NCBI GenBank assembly: GCA_902778255.1
Contig: CACYXD010000001.1
Location: 62,001 to 126,000, forward strand
DNA length: 64,000 nt
Reading direction: 5' to 3'
DNA from: an uncultured Prevotellaceae bacterium
Lineage (GTDB): Bacteria > Bacteroidota > Bacteroidia > Bacteroidales > Bacteroidaceae
The notes under the pieces are model-generated. The model ran no database searches and had not been told where the DNA came from. It was given only the letters and a program-made list of their open reading frames with translations. Numbering within the stretch: position 1 is the first letter of the stretch; the number at the start of each line of letters is the position of its first letter. Below are positions 16,354-26,600 of this stretch, one piece after another. The translations under genes and the position numbers were made by a program.

Positions 16354-18516
16354 ATGGGCAAGAAAAGAGGAGGAAAGCGATTGACAAAACGTGATGTGGC
16401 AGAGGCTTTGCAGGCTTTGTTTCAGGCACATCCTGGTGAAACACTTAGCTTCAAACAAATATTTAAGGCGCTGAAATTCGACACTCACCCCGTGAAGATG
16501 CTTGCCATCGATGTGATGGAGGAGATGGCGTGGGACGACTGGTTGTCGAAAGTGAGTGACAATTCATATAAACTGAACCTGAAGACGCAGGTACAGGAGG
16601 GTACTTTCATTCGTAAGGCCAATGGTAAGAACTCATTCCAGCCTGATGATGGTGGTAAGCCCGTGTTTGTTGCAGAGCGCAACTCGATGTTTGCCCTCAA
16701 TGGCGACCGAGTGCGAGTGGCTTATATGGCACGCCGTCAGAACCATATCAAGGAGGCTATCGTAACAGATATTTTGGAGCGCAAGCACGATCAGGCTGTT
16801 GGTATTCTGCAGGTTGAGAAAGACTTTGCCTTTCTAAATGCCGAAGGAAACTTCTTTGTGCATGACATTCTGATTCCTAAGAAGAAGCTCAAAGGAGGTA
16901 AGACAGGTGAGAAGGCTGTAGTAAAGATTACTCAATGGCCTTCAGCCGAGTCAAAGAACATTGTAGGCGAGGTGATTGATGTGCTTGGAAAGCAGGGTGA
17001 GAATAACGTAGAGATGCACGCCATCTTGGCGCAATACGGTCTGCCTTATAAGTATCCGAAACGTGTAGAGGATGCAGCCCAGAAGATTAATGCAGAGATT
17101 TCTGAAGAAGAAATTGCCCGTCGTGAGGACTTCCGTGAGGTCTTTACTTGCACCATCGACCCCAAAGATGCCAAGGACTTTGACGATGCGCTCTCTATTC
17201 GTAAGCAAAATAAGTATTGGGAAGTTGGTGTACATATCGCCGATGTGAGTCACTATGTTACTGAAGGTAGCATTATTGACCGCGAAGCTGAAGAACGTGC
17301 CACCAGTGTCTATTTGGTTGACCGCACCATCCCGATGCTGCCTGAGCGCTTGTGTAATTTTGTTTGCTCGTTGCGTCCTGATGAGGAAAAACTTTGTTAC
17401 AGTGTGATTTTCGTTTTGGACGAAGAAGCCAACATCAAGGATTGGCACTTAGCCCACACCGTTATTAAGAGTAATCGTCGCTACGCCTATGAAGAGGTAC
17501 AAGAAATACTCGAAGGCAAAGATGGTGATAATGCTGAAGAGCTGCGTCTTCTCGACAAGATGGCGAAGAAGCTTCGCGAACGCCGATTCAAGAATGGTGC
17601 TGTGAAGTTCGACCGCGAGGAGTTACACTTCGATATCGACGACGATGGTAAGCCCACCCGTTGTTACTTCAAGAAATCTACCGATGCCACCCAGCTCATC
17701 GAGGAATTTATGCTGTTGGCCAACCGTACCGTGGCAGAGTTTATCGGTAAGGCAGGAAAATCCCAAAACTCTGAAGATTACGGCAAGCCCTCCAAAGGTA
17801 AGACTTTCGTTTATCGTATCCACGACCAGCCCGACCCGCAGAAACTCGAGAGCCTGCGCACGGCCTTGGCACCCTTTGGCTATAAGGTGAAGACCAGCGG
17901 CACGAAGGGTGCTATCTCAAAGAACCTCAATAAACTGATGGAGGACGCACAAGGCGAACGCGAACAGAAACTTGTGGAGACGTTGACCCTGCGTGCTATG
18001 ATGAAAGCCAAATACTCGACCCATAACATCGGTCACTACGGACTGGCCTTTGACTACTATACTCACTTCACATCGCCCATCCGTCGGTATCCTGACACGA
18101 TGGTGCACCGCTTGCTCACACGCTACCAGGACGGTGGACGCAGTGTGAATCAGGATCATTACGAGGAGCTCTGCGAGCATTGCAGCCAGATGGAGCAGAC
18201 CGCTCAAAACGCTGAGCGCGACTCTATCAAATATAAGATGGTGGAGTTTATGGCCGACAAGGTGGGCATGGAGTTTGATGCACACATCAGTGGTGTGCAG
18301 TCGTATGGCATCTATTGCGAGATTGACGACAACCACTGTGAAGGTCTCGTAGGAATGCACGACCTCGATGGCGACTATTATGAGTTCGACGAGCGCAACT
18401 ACTGTTTGGTAGGTCGCCGTCATCATCAGAAATACCAGCTGGGCGATGCCATCCGTATCAAGGTGGCCCGTGCCAACATCGAAAAGCGTCAGCTCGACTT
18501 CATCCTCGCCGACTAA
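16354..18516 (+). CDS. rnr: Ribonuclease R
   Basis: 720 residues, the normal RNase R length. An N-terminal winged-helix and cold-shock/OB region (about 1-220) is followed by the RNB catalytic domain with TIDPKDAKDFDDALS, whose aspartates bind the metal, and ERLCNFVCSLRPDEEKL. A C-terminal S1 domain (GVQSYGIYCEIDDNHCEGLVG) ends the protein. It is a 3'-5' processive exoribonuclease that degrades structured RNA in the cytoplasm. Hemolysin III follows 22 bases later on the same strand. Confidence 0.95.
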   Translation: MGKKRGGKRLTKRDVAEALQALFQAHPGETLSFKQIFKALKFDTHPVKMLAIDVMEEMAWDDWLSKVSDNSYKLNLKTQVQEGTFIRKANGKNSFQPDDGGKPVFVAERNSMFALNGDRVRVAYMARRQNHIKEAIVTDILERKHDQAVGILQVEKDFAFLNAEGNFFVHDILIPKKKLKGGKTGEKAVVKITQWPSAESKNIVGEVIDVLGKQGENNVEMHAILAQYGLPYKYPKRVEDAAQKINAEISEEEIARREDFREVFTCTIDPKDAKDFDDALSIRKQNKYWEVGVHIADVSHYVTEGSIIDREAEERATSVYLVDRTIPMLPERLCNFVCSLRPDEEKLCYSVIFVLDEEANIKDWHLAHTVIKSNRRYAYEEVQEILEGKDGDNAEELRLLDKMAKKLRERRFKNGAVKFDREELHFDIDDDGKPTRCYFKKSTDATQLIEEFMLLANRTVAEFIGKAGKSQNSEDYGKPSKGKTFVYRIHDQPDPQKLESLRTALAPFGYKVKTSGTKGAISKNLNKLMEDAQGEREQKLVETLTLRAMMKAKYSTHNIGHYGLAFDYYTHFTSPIRRYPDTMVHRLLTRYQDGGRSVNQDHYEELCEHCSQMEQTAQNAERDSIKYKMVEFMADKVGMEFDAHISGVQSYGIYCEIDDNHCEGLVGMHDLDGDYYEFDERNYCLVGRRHHQKYQLGDAIRIKVARANIEKRQLDFILAD

Positions 18517-18538
18517 TACTTAAAACTCAAACAAAAAA

Positions 18539-19198
18539 ATGGCAATAAGATACACACACAAGGAGGAAGTTTGGAATTCATGGAGTCATGCTGGCGGTGC
18601 CATGATGTCCGGTGCTGTAGGTATCGCCTTTTTCATCGTTGTATTATTAGGCAATAACGACCGCTCATGGGCAGCCATTGGGGTTGGTCTTTACCTCTTC
18701 GGTATGCTGGGCAGCTATCTGGCATCTACTATTTATCATGCCCTAAAGCTCCGGAATCCTTGGCGAGAGCGTTTCCGTAAATGGGACCATGCAGCCATCT
18801 ATTGGCACATAGCAGGCAGCTATTCGCCTATCACATTGATGGCACTGCGCAATGAAGGATATTGGGGATGGACGCTTTTCACCTTTGTATGGGCCTGCGC
18901 CCTCATAGGTACACTGATTAGCTTCATCAAACTGAAAGACCACTCGAATATCGAGACGGCATGCTTTGTAATCATGGGACTGAGCGTATTGGCAGCCTTC
19001 AAACCACTGATTGATACCGTATCCACAAATGCTTTCGTTTGGATTGTCCTTGAGGGTATCTTTTATATCACGGGAGCTGTCTTTTATTCATTCAACAAAA
19101 AGAAATACATGCACACCGTGTTCCATTTCTGCGTGCTGGCAGGCAGCATTTGTCATATCGTTGCCGTGTGGGACATCCTCATTAGAGACATTTTCTGA
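18539..19198 (+). CDS. Hemolysin III / PAQR family membrane protein
   Basis: 219 residues with about seven membrane segments. PAQR-family metal-site motifs are visible: STIYHAL near residue 62 and HTVFHFCVLAGSICH near the C-terminus, whose histidines and the early serine bind zinc. Bacterial members (HlyIII/TrhA/YqfA) have been linked to membrane fluidity homeostasis; the haemolysin name is historical. It is probably co-transcribed with rnr. The next gene is on the opposite strand 30 bases away. Confidence 0.85.
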   Translation: MAIRYTHKEEVWNSWSHAGGAMMSGAVGIAFFIVVLLGNNDRSWAAIGVGLYLFGMLGSYLASTIYHALKLRNPWRERFRKWDHAAIYWHIAGSYSPITLMALRNEGYWGWTLFTFVWACALIGTLISFIKLKDHSNIETACFVIMGLSVLAAFKPLIDTVSTNAFVWIVLEGIFYITGAVFYSFNKKKYMHTVFHFCVLAGSICHIVAVWDILIRDIF

Positions 19199-19228
19199 CA
19201 ACAAACTCAATGAGATTGGAGTGCGAGC

Positions 19229-20062
19229 TCAATAAGATTGCACTCTGTTTTCTATGCGAACGCTGAGCGTTTCTTTATCAAAGGTGATCTCCTTGCTACG
19301 CTCTATGAATTGGCTCAACACGCCTCGCTCAGCAAGTTCATGGGGCGTTCCTATCTCCAATGCCGCCTCTGTTCCCGTTGCTCCTCCAACGGGCTTCCTC
19401 CCCATCAGCCACACGGTATCAGCCACCTGCAGGGCCAACTCCAAGTCGTGGGAAGAGAGGAACACCGTTTTCTGCGCTTTCCTGCTGATACAACTCAAGA
19501 GAAGTAGCATATCCACCTTGCTGGGATAATCCAAGAAGGCCGTGGGCTCGTCAAGATAGATTATAGGCGTCTGTTGAGCTATTGCCTTGGCAATCATCAC
19601 CTTCTGACGCTCACCATCACTCAATGTCTCTACCATTCTGTCTTTCAGGTGTGCTATATTGATTAGTGCTATCGCCTCTTCACACGCCCGACGGTCATCA
19701 TCGCTCAATCGTCCCCAGAAGCCCGTATAGGGCGCACGTCCCATCTCTACGAGTTCCATCACCGTCATCTGTTGTATGTCGGGCTTTTCAGTCAACACGA
19801 TGCCGATGGCACGTGCCAGTTCCTGTTCGGTGTATTGATCCAACTCACGCCCCTCTATCAGGATACTGCCGCTCAGCTTTGGCAGGAAGGCCGACAACGT
19901 CTTAAGCAGTGTCGATTTTCCTACACCGTTCTCACCCAACAGACAGGTCAGACAGCCCCGCTGGATGCTAGCTGTAATATGTTCAGCCACCAGCCTGGTG
20001 CCCTGTTTGATCCTATAGCCAATACTCAGGTCTTTTAGTTCTACGGATACCTTACTATTCAT
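19229..20062 (-). CDS. ABC transporter ATP-binding protein, FecE/siderophore type
   Basis: 277 residues from the ATG at 20062 (MNSKVSVELKDLSIGY). Walker A is LLGENGVGKST, the signature is LSDGERQKVMIAKA, Walker B is PIIYLDEPTAF, and the switch His is in SSHDLELAL. This is the FecE/BtuD/HmuV type that powers iron-siderophore, haem or cobalamin import. A longer frame to 20170 runs across its own -7 box at 20092 and is rejected. No permease or binding protein is adjacent, so the partner genes must lie elsewhere. Confidence 0.85.
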   Translation of the reverse strand: MNSKVSVELKDLSIGYRIKQGTRLVAEHITASIQRGCLTCLLGENGVGKSTLLKTLSAFLPKLSGSILIEGRELDQYTEQELARAIGIVLTEKPDIQQMTVMELVEMGRAPYTGFWGRLSDDDRRACEEAIALINIAHLKDRMVETLSDGERQKVMIAKAIAQQTPIIYLDEPTAFLDYPSKVDMLLLLSCISRKAQKTVFLSSHDLELALQVADTVWLMGRKPVGGATGTEAALEIGTPHELAERGVLSQFIERSKEITFDKETLSVRIENRVQSY

Positions 20063-20091
20063 GATGACAGGTTGGTCATGTAAATCGTCTT

Positions 20092-20100
20092 GCAAAAGTA
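20092..20100 (-). promoter_or_regulatory. -7 box of the ABC ATPase gene
   Basis: TACTTTTGC on the minus strand, 30 bases before the start at 20062. It fits TAnnTTTG and rules out the longer frame. Confidence 0.65.
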
Positions 20101-20143
20101 TGCTTTTTTTCCGATGTGAGCAAGTAATTAGGAAAAAGTTTTG

Positions 20144-20152
20144 TACCTTTGC
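20144..20152 (+). promoter_or_regulatory. -7 box of the RluA-helicase operon
   Basis: TACCTTTGC, 17 bases before the ATG at 20169. It is divergent from the ABC ATPase promoter 50 bases away. Confidence 0.7.
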
Positions 20153-20168
20153 ATTAAAATGCATTCTC

Positions 20169-21731
20169 ATGCCGTTTCATCTTCTACACACCCAGACACC
20201 ACATCCAGAGCGAATGAATGATCCGTTCTGCTACGAACCGCATCCACTTTGCTTAGCAGCAGCCGATGAGGTGCGCCACTATCTGAGCCAACATCCTGAA
20301 TGGGAGGAGGAGATACAGGCAGGAAAGATGTTTGGTGTCTTGGTATGTGAGAACCAGGAAGGACAATTAGGCTTCCTGGCAGCCTACAGCGGACAGATAG
20401 GTGGGCGCGAGGATTGGCCGTGGTTTGTGCCAGCCGTCTTCGACTACTTGCAGCCCGATGGCTATTTTAAGCAGGAAGAGTCTCAAATCTCGGCCATCAA
20501 CCAACAGGTGAAAGCGTTGGAACAATCTGGCGATTATCCGAACCTGCAAGCAGAATGGCAACAGGCCAAACGGCAGGCTAACCAGGAGATAGCGGATTAC
20601 AAACAGCTGATGCAGCAATCGAAACTGCTGCGTGATGCACAGCGCGCAAAGGATGGTGAGACCGAAGAGATGATCAGTGAGAGTCAGTTTCAGAAAGCCG
20701 AACTACGCCGACTGAAGAAGCATTGGCAGGAACAGATAGCTGCCATTGAGAAGCGGCTGCTTCCTTTTTCTACAGAGATCGCCTCATTGAAGGCAGAGCG
20801 CAAACATCGCTCGGATGCCCTTCAGCGCTGGTTGTTTGACCATTTCATGATGGCGAATGGTGACAACAAATATCGCTCTCTTACAGATATCTTTTCCCAA
20901 ACACCTCAAGGTGTACCTCCATCGGGCTCAGGCGAATGTTGTGCCCCAAAGCTGTTACAGTATGCTTACATCCATCACCTGCGTCCATTGAGCATTGCGG
21001 AGTTCTGGCAAGGCCGTTCGCCCCGTATGGAAGTACGCCATCACAACCACTTCTATCCTGCCTGCCGAGGCAAGTGCAGACCTATCTTGGGATGGATGCT
21101 TCCCATGGAAGACCATAAGACCTGTAAATTCTTAGAACCCACCATCATACACCAAGCATCCAGTTTCCTCATCATCTATAAGCCTGCAGGGCTCTTGTCT
21201 GTGCCTGGCCTGGCTAAAGCACCTTCTGTAGAGAGTATCGTCAAGGCGCAATACCAGGAGGTATATATGGTGCATCGACTGGATATGGACACGTCGGGCC
21301 TTATGGTGGTGGCCCTGACACAGGAGGCATATCTTCTGCTGCAACGTCAGTTCTTGGAACGCACTGTTAAAAAGGAATACGTTGCTTTACTTGAAAACGA
21401 TATAACCGGTAGTGGTACCATCGCCCTAGCCTTGCGGCCCGACCTAACCGACCGACCTCGTCAGGTGGTAGATGCCGAATATGGCAAGCCTGCCTTGACG
21501 GAATACCAGGCCTTGGGCGGCAACCGCATCCGCCTGATTCCACATACCGGGCGCACCCACCAGCTGCGCGTCCACTGCGCCCATGAGCAGGGACTCCGTA
21601 ACCCCATCAAAGGCGATCCCCTTTACGGCCGCCAGAAGGCCGACCGCCTGTTTCTTCATGCCGAACTGCTGTCGTTCAACGATCCCGAAACAGGCGAACG
21701 ACTTTCATTTCATTATCCTGCCCCCTTTTGA
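20169..21731 (+). CDS. RluA family pseudouridine synthase with long N-terminal extension
   Basis: 520 residues from 20169 (MPFHLLHTQ); a start at 20214 (MNDPFCYEP) is also possible, and the upstream frame to 20061 lies before the promoter. The last 200 residues are an RluA domain: HRLDMDTSGLMVVALT holds the catalytic Asp, followed by RQFLERTVKKEYVAL and the late RTHQLRVHCAHEQG. It isomerises specific uridines of rRNA or tRNA. The first 300 residues carry a predicted coiled coil (about 120-240, rich in Gln, Glu, Lys) and two Cys pairs (GECCAP, CRGKC). This long form is seen in Bacteroidetes; the role of the extension is unknown. The helicase gene follows after 3 bases. Confidence 0.85.
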   Translation: MPFHLLHTQTPHPERMNDPFCYEPHPLCLAAADEVRHYLSQHPEWEEEIQAGKMFGVLVCENQEGQLGFLAAYSGQIGGREDWPWFVPAVFDYLQPDGYFKQEESQISAINQQVKALEQSGDYPNLQAEWQQAKRQANQEIADYKQLMQQSKLLRDAQRAKDGETEEMISESQFQKAELRRLKKHWQEQIAAIEKRLLPFSTEIASLKAERKHRSDALQRWLFDHFMMANGDNKYRSLTDIFSQTPQGVPPSGSGECCAPKLLQYAYIHHLRPLSIAEFWQGRSPRMEVRHHNHFYPACRGKCRPILGWMLPMEDHKTCKFLEPTIIHQASSFLIIYKPAGLLSVPGLAKAPSVESIVKAQYQEVYMVHRLDMDTSGLMVVALTQEAYLLLQRQFLERTVKKEYVALLENDITGSGTIALALRPDLTDRPRQVVDAEYGKPALTEYQALGGNRIRLIPHTGRTHQLRVHCAHEQGLRNPIKGDPLYGRQKADRLFLHAELLSFNDPETGERLSFHYPAPF

Positions 21732-21734
21732 TTT

Positions 21735-23615
21735 ATGAACAAAGAGATATCCTCCCCCATACTTGAACTGCAACGCCAGCGTGCTTTATTGCAGATGGAA
21801 TATGATGAAGAGAAGCGTGCCTTTCAGCAGCAGACCGAAGCCCTCGGCATGTTGCGAAGGGTGAAGCGCGGCGATGCGTGGATGCCCTTACGTGTAGGTA
21901 AGTCATACTATAACTCCCTGAATCAATACTGCATAGAGGTATTCCGTAAGCCCGATGATGATACCGACCATAACTTTGAATTCGGACGACCTGTTCAGTT
22001 CTTCGTAGAAAGGGAGAAAGAGATTCATTTCTTTCATGCAACCGGTAGCGTGAGCTATGTCGATGGCGACCGGATGATAGTCAGTGTGCCCGATGGTTTC
22101 CCCGTAGGAGATCTGCAAGTCACCGACGGTCAACTGGGCATCCAACTCTTCTTCGACGAGACCTCCTATCGCCTGATGTTCGATGCCCTCGACCGCACCA
22201 TGCGCGCCAAAGGTCGTCTTGGCTATCTGCGCGACCTCTTTTACTCGCGCCAGAAAGCCGAGACCTTCTCATTTCCCGACATCGGCTTCTCCTATCTGAA
22301 CGAGACCCAGCAACATGCCGTCAACGAGGTGCTTAGAGCTAAGGACGTGGCCATCGTACATGGTCCTCCAGGCACGGGAAAGACAACCACCCTTGTAGAG
22401 GCCATCTATGAAACGCTGCGCCGCGAGAGTCAGGTACTGGTCTGCGCACAAAGTAACATGGCGGTAGATTGGATCAGCGAGAAACTTGTTGACCGTGGTC
22501 TCAACGTCTTGCGTATCGGTAACCCCGTACGTGTCGATGACAAGATACTCTCCTTTACATACGAGCGACGCTTCGAGGCCCATCCCGACTACGAACTACT
22601 ATGGAGCATCCGCAAGGCTATCCGCGAATTGCGCAGCCGTCGTTCCCGTCGGGTTTCCGACGGGTATCATCAGAAGATGGACCGCCTCAAGAGCCGCGCC
22701 ACCGAACTGGAGATACGCATCAATGCCGATCTCTTCGGCGAGGCACGTGTCATTGCCTGTACATTAGTAGGCTCGGCCAACCGTCTGCTCGACGGCATGA
22801 AGTTCGGTACGCTGTTTATTGACGAGGCTGCCCAAGCCCTGGAGGCTGCCTGCTGGATACCTATCCGCAGGGCCAGCCGTGTGATCTTTGCCGGCGACCA
22901 CTGCCAGTTGCCACCTACCGTCAAATGCTACGAGGCCCTGAAAGGCGGACTAGGTCGCACGCTGATGGAGCGTATCGCTGACCAGAAGCCTGAGGTTGTC
23001 ACCTTGCTGCGCATCCAGTATCGTATGCATGAGGATATCATGCGTTTCTCGTCCGACTGGTTCTACCATAACCTCATGGTGGCAGCCCCTGAGGTACAGC
23101 ATCGCAGCATACTGGATCTCGACCTGCCCATGATGTGGATTGACACTGCGGAATACGAAGGCAAAGAGGAGTTTGTGGGCGAGTCGTTCGGACGTGTCAA
23201 CAAGACCGAGGCTGAACTCACCTTACTATCGCTCCAGGCCTATTTCGAACTGATTGGCAAACAGCGCATCCTGGACGAGCGACTGGATGTGGGCATCATC
23301 TCGCCCTACCGTGCCCAAGTGCAGTATCTGCGTCAACTGCTCAGGAAGAAAGAATGGACAAAACCCTTCCGCACCCGCATCAGCGCAAATACCGTGGATG
23401 GTTTTCAGGGACAGGAACGCGACATTATCGTTATCTCACTGGTACGCTCCAACGACGATGGACAGATAGGTTTCCTACGCGACCTGCGGCGCATGAATGT
23501 GGCAATCACCCGTGCCCGTATGAAGGTCATCATCCTAGGCGATAGTCAGACGCTGACCCGCCATCCGTTCTATCGCAAGTTGCATGAGTACGTCAAGGCA
23601 TTGAAAAGTGGATAG
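21735..23615 (+). CDS. SF1B helicase, UPF1/IGHMBP2-like
   Basis: 626 residues. Walker A is VHGPPGTGKTTT (about 210-218), motif II is LFIDEAAQALEAACW, then IFAGDHCQLPPTVK, the late motif NTVDGFQGQERDIIVISLVRS, and VAITRARMKVIILGD. These are the full set of SF1B (DNA2/NAM7, UPF1-like) helicase motifs. The N-terminal 180 residues form the OB/1B part seen in IGHMBP2-type enzymes. The substrate (DNA or RNA) is not visible from sequence. It sits between an RNA pseudouridine synthase and a second helicase of the same superfamily, 3 and 6 bases apart, so the three are co-transcribed. Confidence 0.88.
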   Translation: MNKEISSPILELQRQRALLQMEYDEEKRAFQQQTEALGMLRRVKRGDAWMPLRVGKSYYNSLNQYCIEVFRKPDDDTDHNFEFGRPVQFFVEREKEIHFFHATGSVSYVDGDRMIVSVPDGFPVGDLQVTDGQLGIQLFFDETSYRLMFDALDRTMRAKGRLGYLRDLFYSRQKAETFSFPDIGFSYLNETQQHAVNEVLRAKDVAIVHGPPGTGKTTTLVEAIYETLRRESQVLVCAQSNMAVDWISEKLVDRGLNVLRIGNPVRVDDKILSFTYERRFEAHPDYELLWSIRKAIRELRSRRSRRVSDGYHQKMDRLKSRATELEIRINADLFGEARVIACTLVGSANRLLDGMKFGTLFIDEAAQALEAACWIPIRRASRVIFAGDHCQLPPTVKCYEALKGGLGRTLMERIADQKPEVVTLLRIQYRMHEDIMRFSSDWFYHNLMVAAPEVQHRSILDLDLPMMWIDTAEYEGKEEFVGESFGRVNKTEAELTLLSLQAYFELIGKQRILDERLDVGIISPYRAQVQYLRQLLRKKEWTKPFRTRISANTVDGFQGQERDIIVISLVRSNDDGQIGFLRDLRRMNVAITRARMKVIILGDSQTLTRHPFYRKLHEYVKALKSG

Positions 23616-23627
23616 TGAAGAATGATG
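23607..23627. repeat. Weak heptamer array at the helicase-helicase junction
   Basis: Three successive 7-mers (AGTGGAT, AGTGAAG, AATGATG) span the stop of the first helicase and the start codons of the second. The unit is degenerate and the array short. Confidence 0.35.
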
Positions 23628-26600
23628 AACGCTAAAGAACTATATGATATTCTTCAGGAGCTGGCGACGGAAGAACCATCAACAGCCAACCTGCGACAGT
23701 TGCACGAGGTCGTCAAACTCTGTGCAGCAGAAGGTTGTCGTTCACAGGGTGGCACCTTTGGCAACCTCTTCTCACAGATAGACTTCGTGTGCAAGCACTT
23801 CGGACTGAAGGCGCAACAAAAGTGGGCCATCCAACAGGCCCGCCGCCGTTCCTCCATCACCCATCACCCAACACCCATCACCCCTGACGAGTGGCATTAC
23901 TACTTGCGGGCAGTAACGCTACTGATCTCTACCGTCTTCCATGAGGATGTACCCGCCAGCCTACTGCAACTGCTGCCTGTCAACCTACAGCCTCAACCAT
24001 CGCTACTCAGCATCAACAAACGCTATGTCCGCTGTATTGTACGTGGGTTTGACGATACTACCATCACGGCAGATAGCGAAGAAGGAGAGATTACAATTGA
24101 CTACGGTACGACGGAGGGAGGTCGCGACTTTGCCTACCTAAGAAAGATCCTGCGCGAGGGTATGCAACTCAACCTATTAGACTGCCATCTATCACCTAAC
24201 ACCCATCACCTAACACCCCTACTAATTGTCGTCGAGCCCGACTTCATGCTTGACATCTCATCACTGGCAGCCTGTTTTACAGCCTACGGTCACCATCCAC
24301 TGCTCTATACGGTGAACCGACTGAAGCCCCGTCCCAACACACAGGCCACGCTCTTAGGAAACTTTGCCAGTATAGCCCTCGACGATATCATCCACGACCC
24401 GCAGGTCACACTCCAGCAGTCGCTCGCCCGTTCCTACCGTGAACAGGCCGAACGCTTCGCTGCCTGTGAGGACTTCAATCAAGAGACCTTCGAACAGGCT
24501 GCTGCCGTACAGATGGAAAATATCCGCGAGACGGTATCAATTCTTAATTCTAAATCCTTAATTCAGAATTCTTTGTTGGAGCCTTCGTTTGTTTGCGAGC
24601 GTCTTGGGTTTCAGGGACGTGTAGATCTGATGACAGCTGATATGAGCCTGCTCGTGGAACAGAAGTCAGGCAAGAACCAGAAGATAGAATACCAGAGTCA
24701 CGACAGTCACGGTCTGCAGTTGGAGAGCCACTACGTACAGTTACTGCTCTACTACGGCATCCTGCGCTATAATTTCGACAAAAGCGATCATCAGGTAGAT
24801 ACCCGTCTGCTCTATTCACGCTATACACCCGATAAAGGACTGGTAGCCGTCAACTACTACCGCACCCTGTTCCGCGAGGCCATCAAACTGAGAAATCAGA
24901 TAGTGGCCACCGAACTGCTCATCGCCCGCGACGGCTTCGGGCGCATCATGCCCCTCCTCAATGCTGACATCATATATAAAGGTATAGCACGCGATGGTTA
25001 TTTCCATCGTTATATCTTGCCTGAGATAGAAAACCTAAAATCTCAATTCTCAAATCTCAAGCCATTAGAGATTGCCTACTATGAGCGTATGATGACATTC
25101 GTCTATCGTGAGCAGCGAGCTCAGAAGTTGGGCAGCAGCGAACAAACGCTCCATCATGCCGGTGGCTGCAGCAGTGACCTCTGGCTGATGCCGCTCAACG
25201 AGAAACAGGAACAGGGAAACATCATCATGCCCCTCTGTATCACCAAACGCGAAAAGACTGTTCCAGATGGTGGTTACGACCGCATCACCCTTCATTTCGC
25301 CACCGTTCCAAACGCATCTCCATTGAGCACCCTCAACTTCCGCACTGGCGACATGATTTACCTCTATCAGTATGAGGACGAACCCGATGTGCGGAAAAGC
25401 ATCCTATACAAAGGCACACTTGACTATATCCATGATGGTGAGGTCATCATCCAACTGAACGATGGTCAGCAGAACGAATCTATCTTTGCACCATCCGATA
25501 AGACCTGGGCGGTGGAGCATGGTGGCAGCAATGTGGGCATCTCGGGAAATATCCGCAGTTTGCATCAGTTTATCCTGTCGGCACCCCGCAAAAAGGCACT
25601 ACTCTTAGGCCAGCTTATACCTGAGGCTGACACATCACTGACCTTGTCAAAGGGCTACAGCCCATATTACGACGATATCCTCCTGAAGGTCAAGCAGGCC
25701 CGTGACTATTTTTTACTTGTCGGTCCGCCAGGCACTGGCAAGACCTCCATGGCCCTCCGCTTCATGGTGGAAGAAGAATTAAGGAATCTCAACATATCGA
25801 CAACTCAAGATAACTATATGTCGTCCATCCTCCTCATGGCCTACACCAACCGCGCCGTGGATGAGATTCGCGCCATGCTTCGCGATGCCGGACTTGAAAA
25901 CGACGAGCGCATCGTCGTTGGCACCACTTCGATGATGCTGGCACGTCCCTTCCTGCTCCACGGCCGTCATTTCTCCCTGGCCATCGTCGATGAAGCCTCA
26001 CAGGTGCTGGAACCAGGGCTCATCGGTCTGCTGAGCAGCGACCAGATAGACCGTTTCGTACTCGTGGGCGACCATAAGCAACTGCCCGCCGTGGTGCAGC
26101 AAAATCCAGAGGAGACGCGTGTTGACGAGCCGTTGCTGCGCAGCATCGGGCTCACCGACTGTCGTCAGTCGCTGTTCCAGCGTCTCTACAACTGGGAAGT
26201 ACAGCAGGGGCGCACCCAGTTTGTTGGCACCTTGAGCCGACAAGGACGTATGCACCCCGAAGTGGCACAGTTTGCCAGTACCCATTTCTACAATGCCTGG
26301 CTGCAACCCGTACCCCTGCCTCATCAGCAGGAGTCAGCACTCAACTACTCCCTACCCTCGCAAGATGTCATTGACGATATCCTCAAAACTCATCGCATCG
26401 CCTTCTTCGACACCCAAACCTCAAACCTCACCATCTCCCTCGCCCTGCGTATCTGTCGTTTCTATGGCGACCGCTTCGAACCAGATAAGACGTTGGGCAT
26501 TATCGTGACCTACCGCCATCAGATAGCAGCCATCCGCGAGTTCCTGCCCGACATAACCATTGACACCGTGGAGCGTTATCAGGGATCACAGCGCGAGGTC

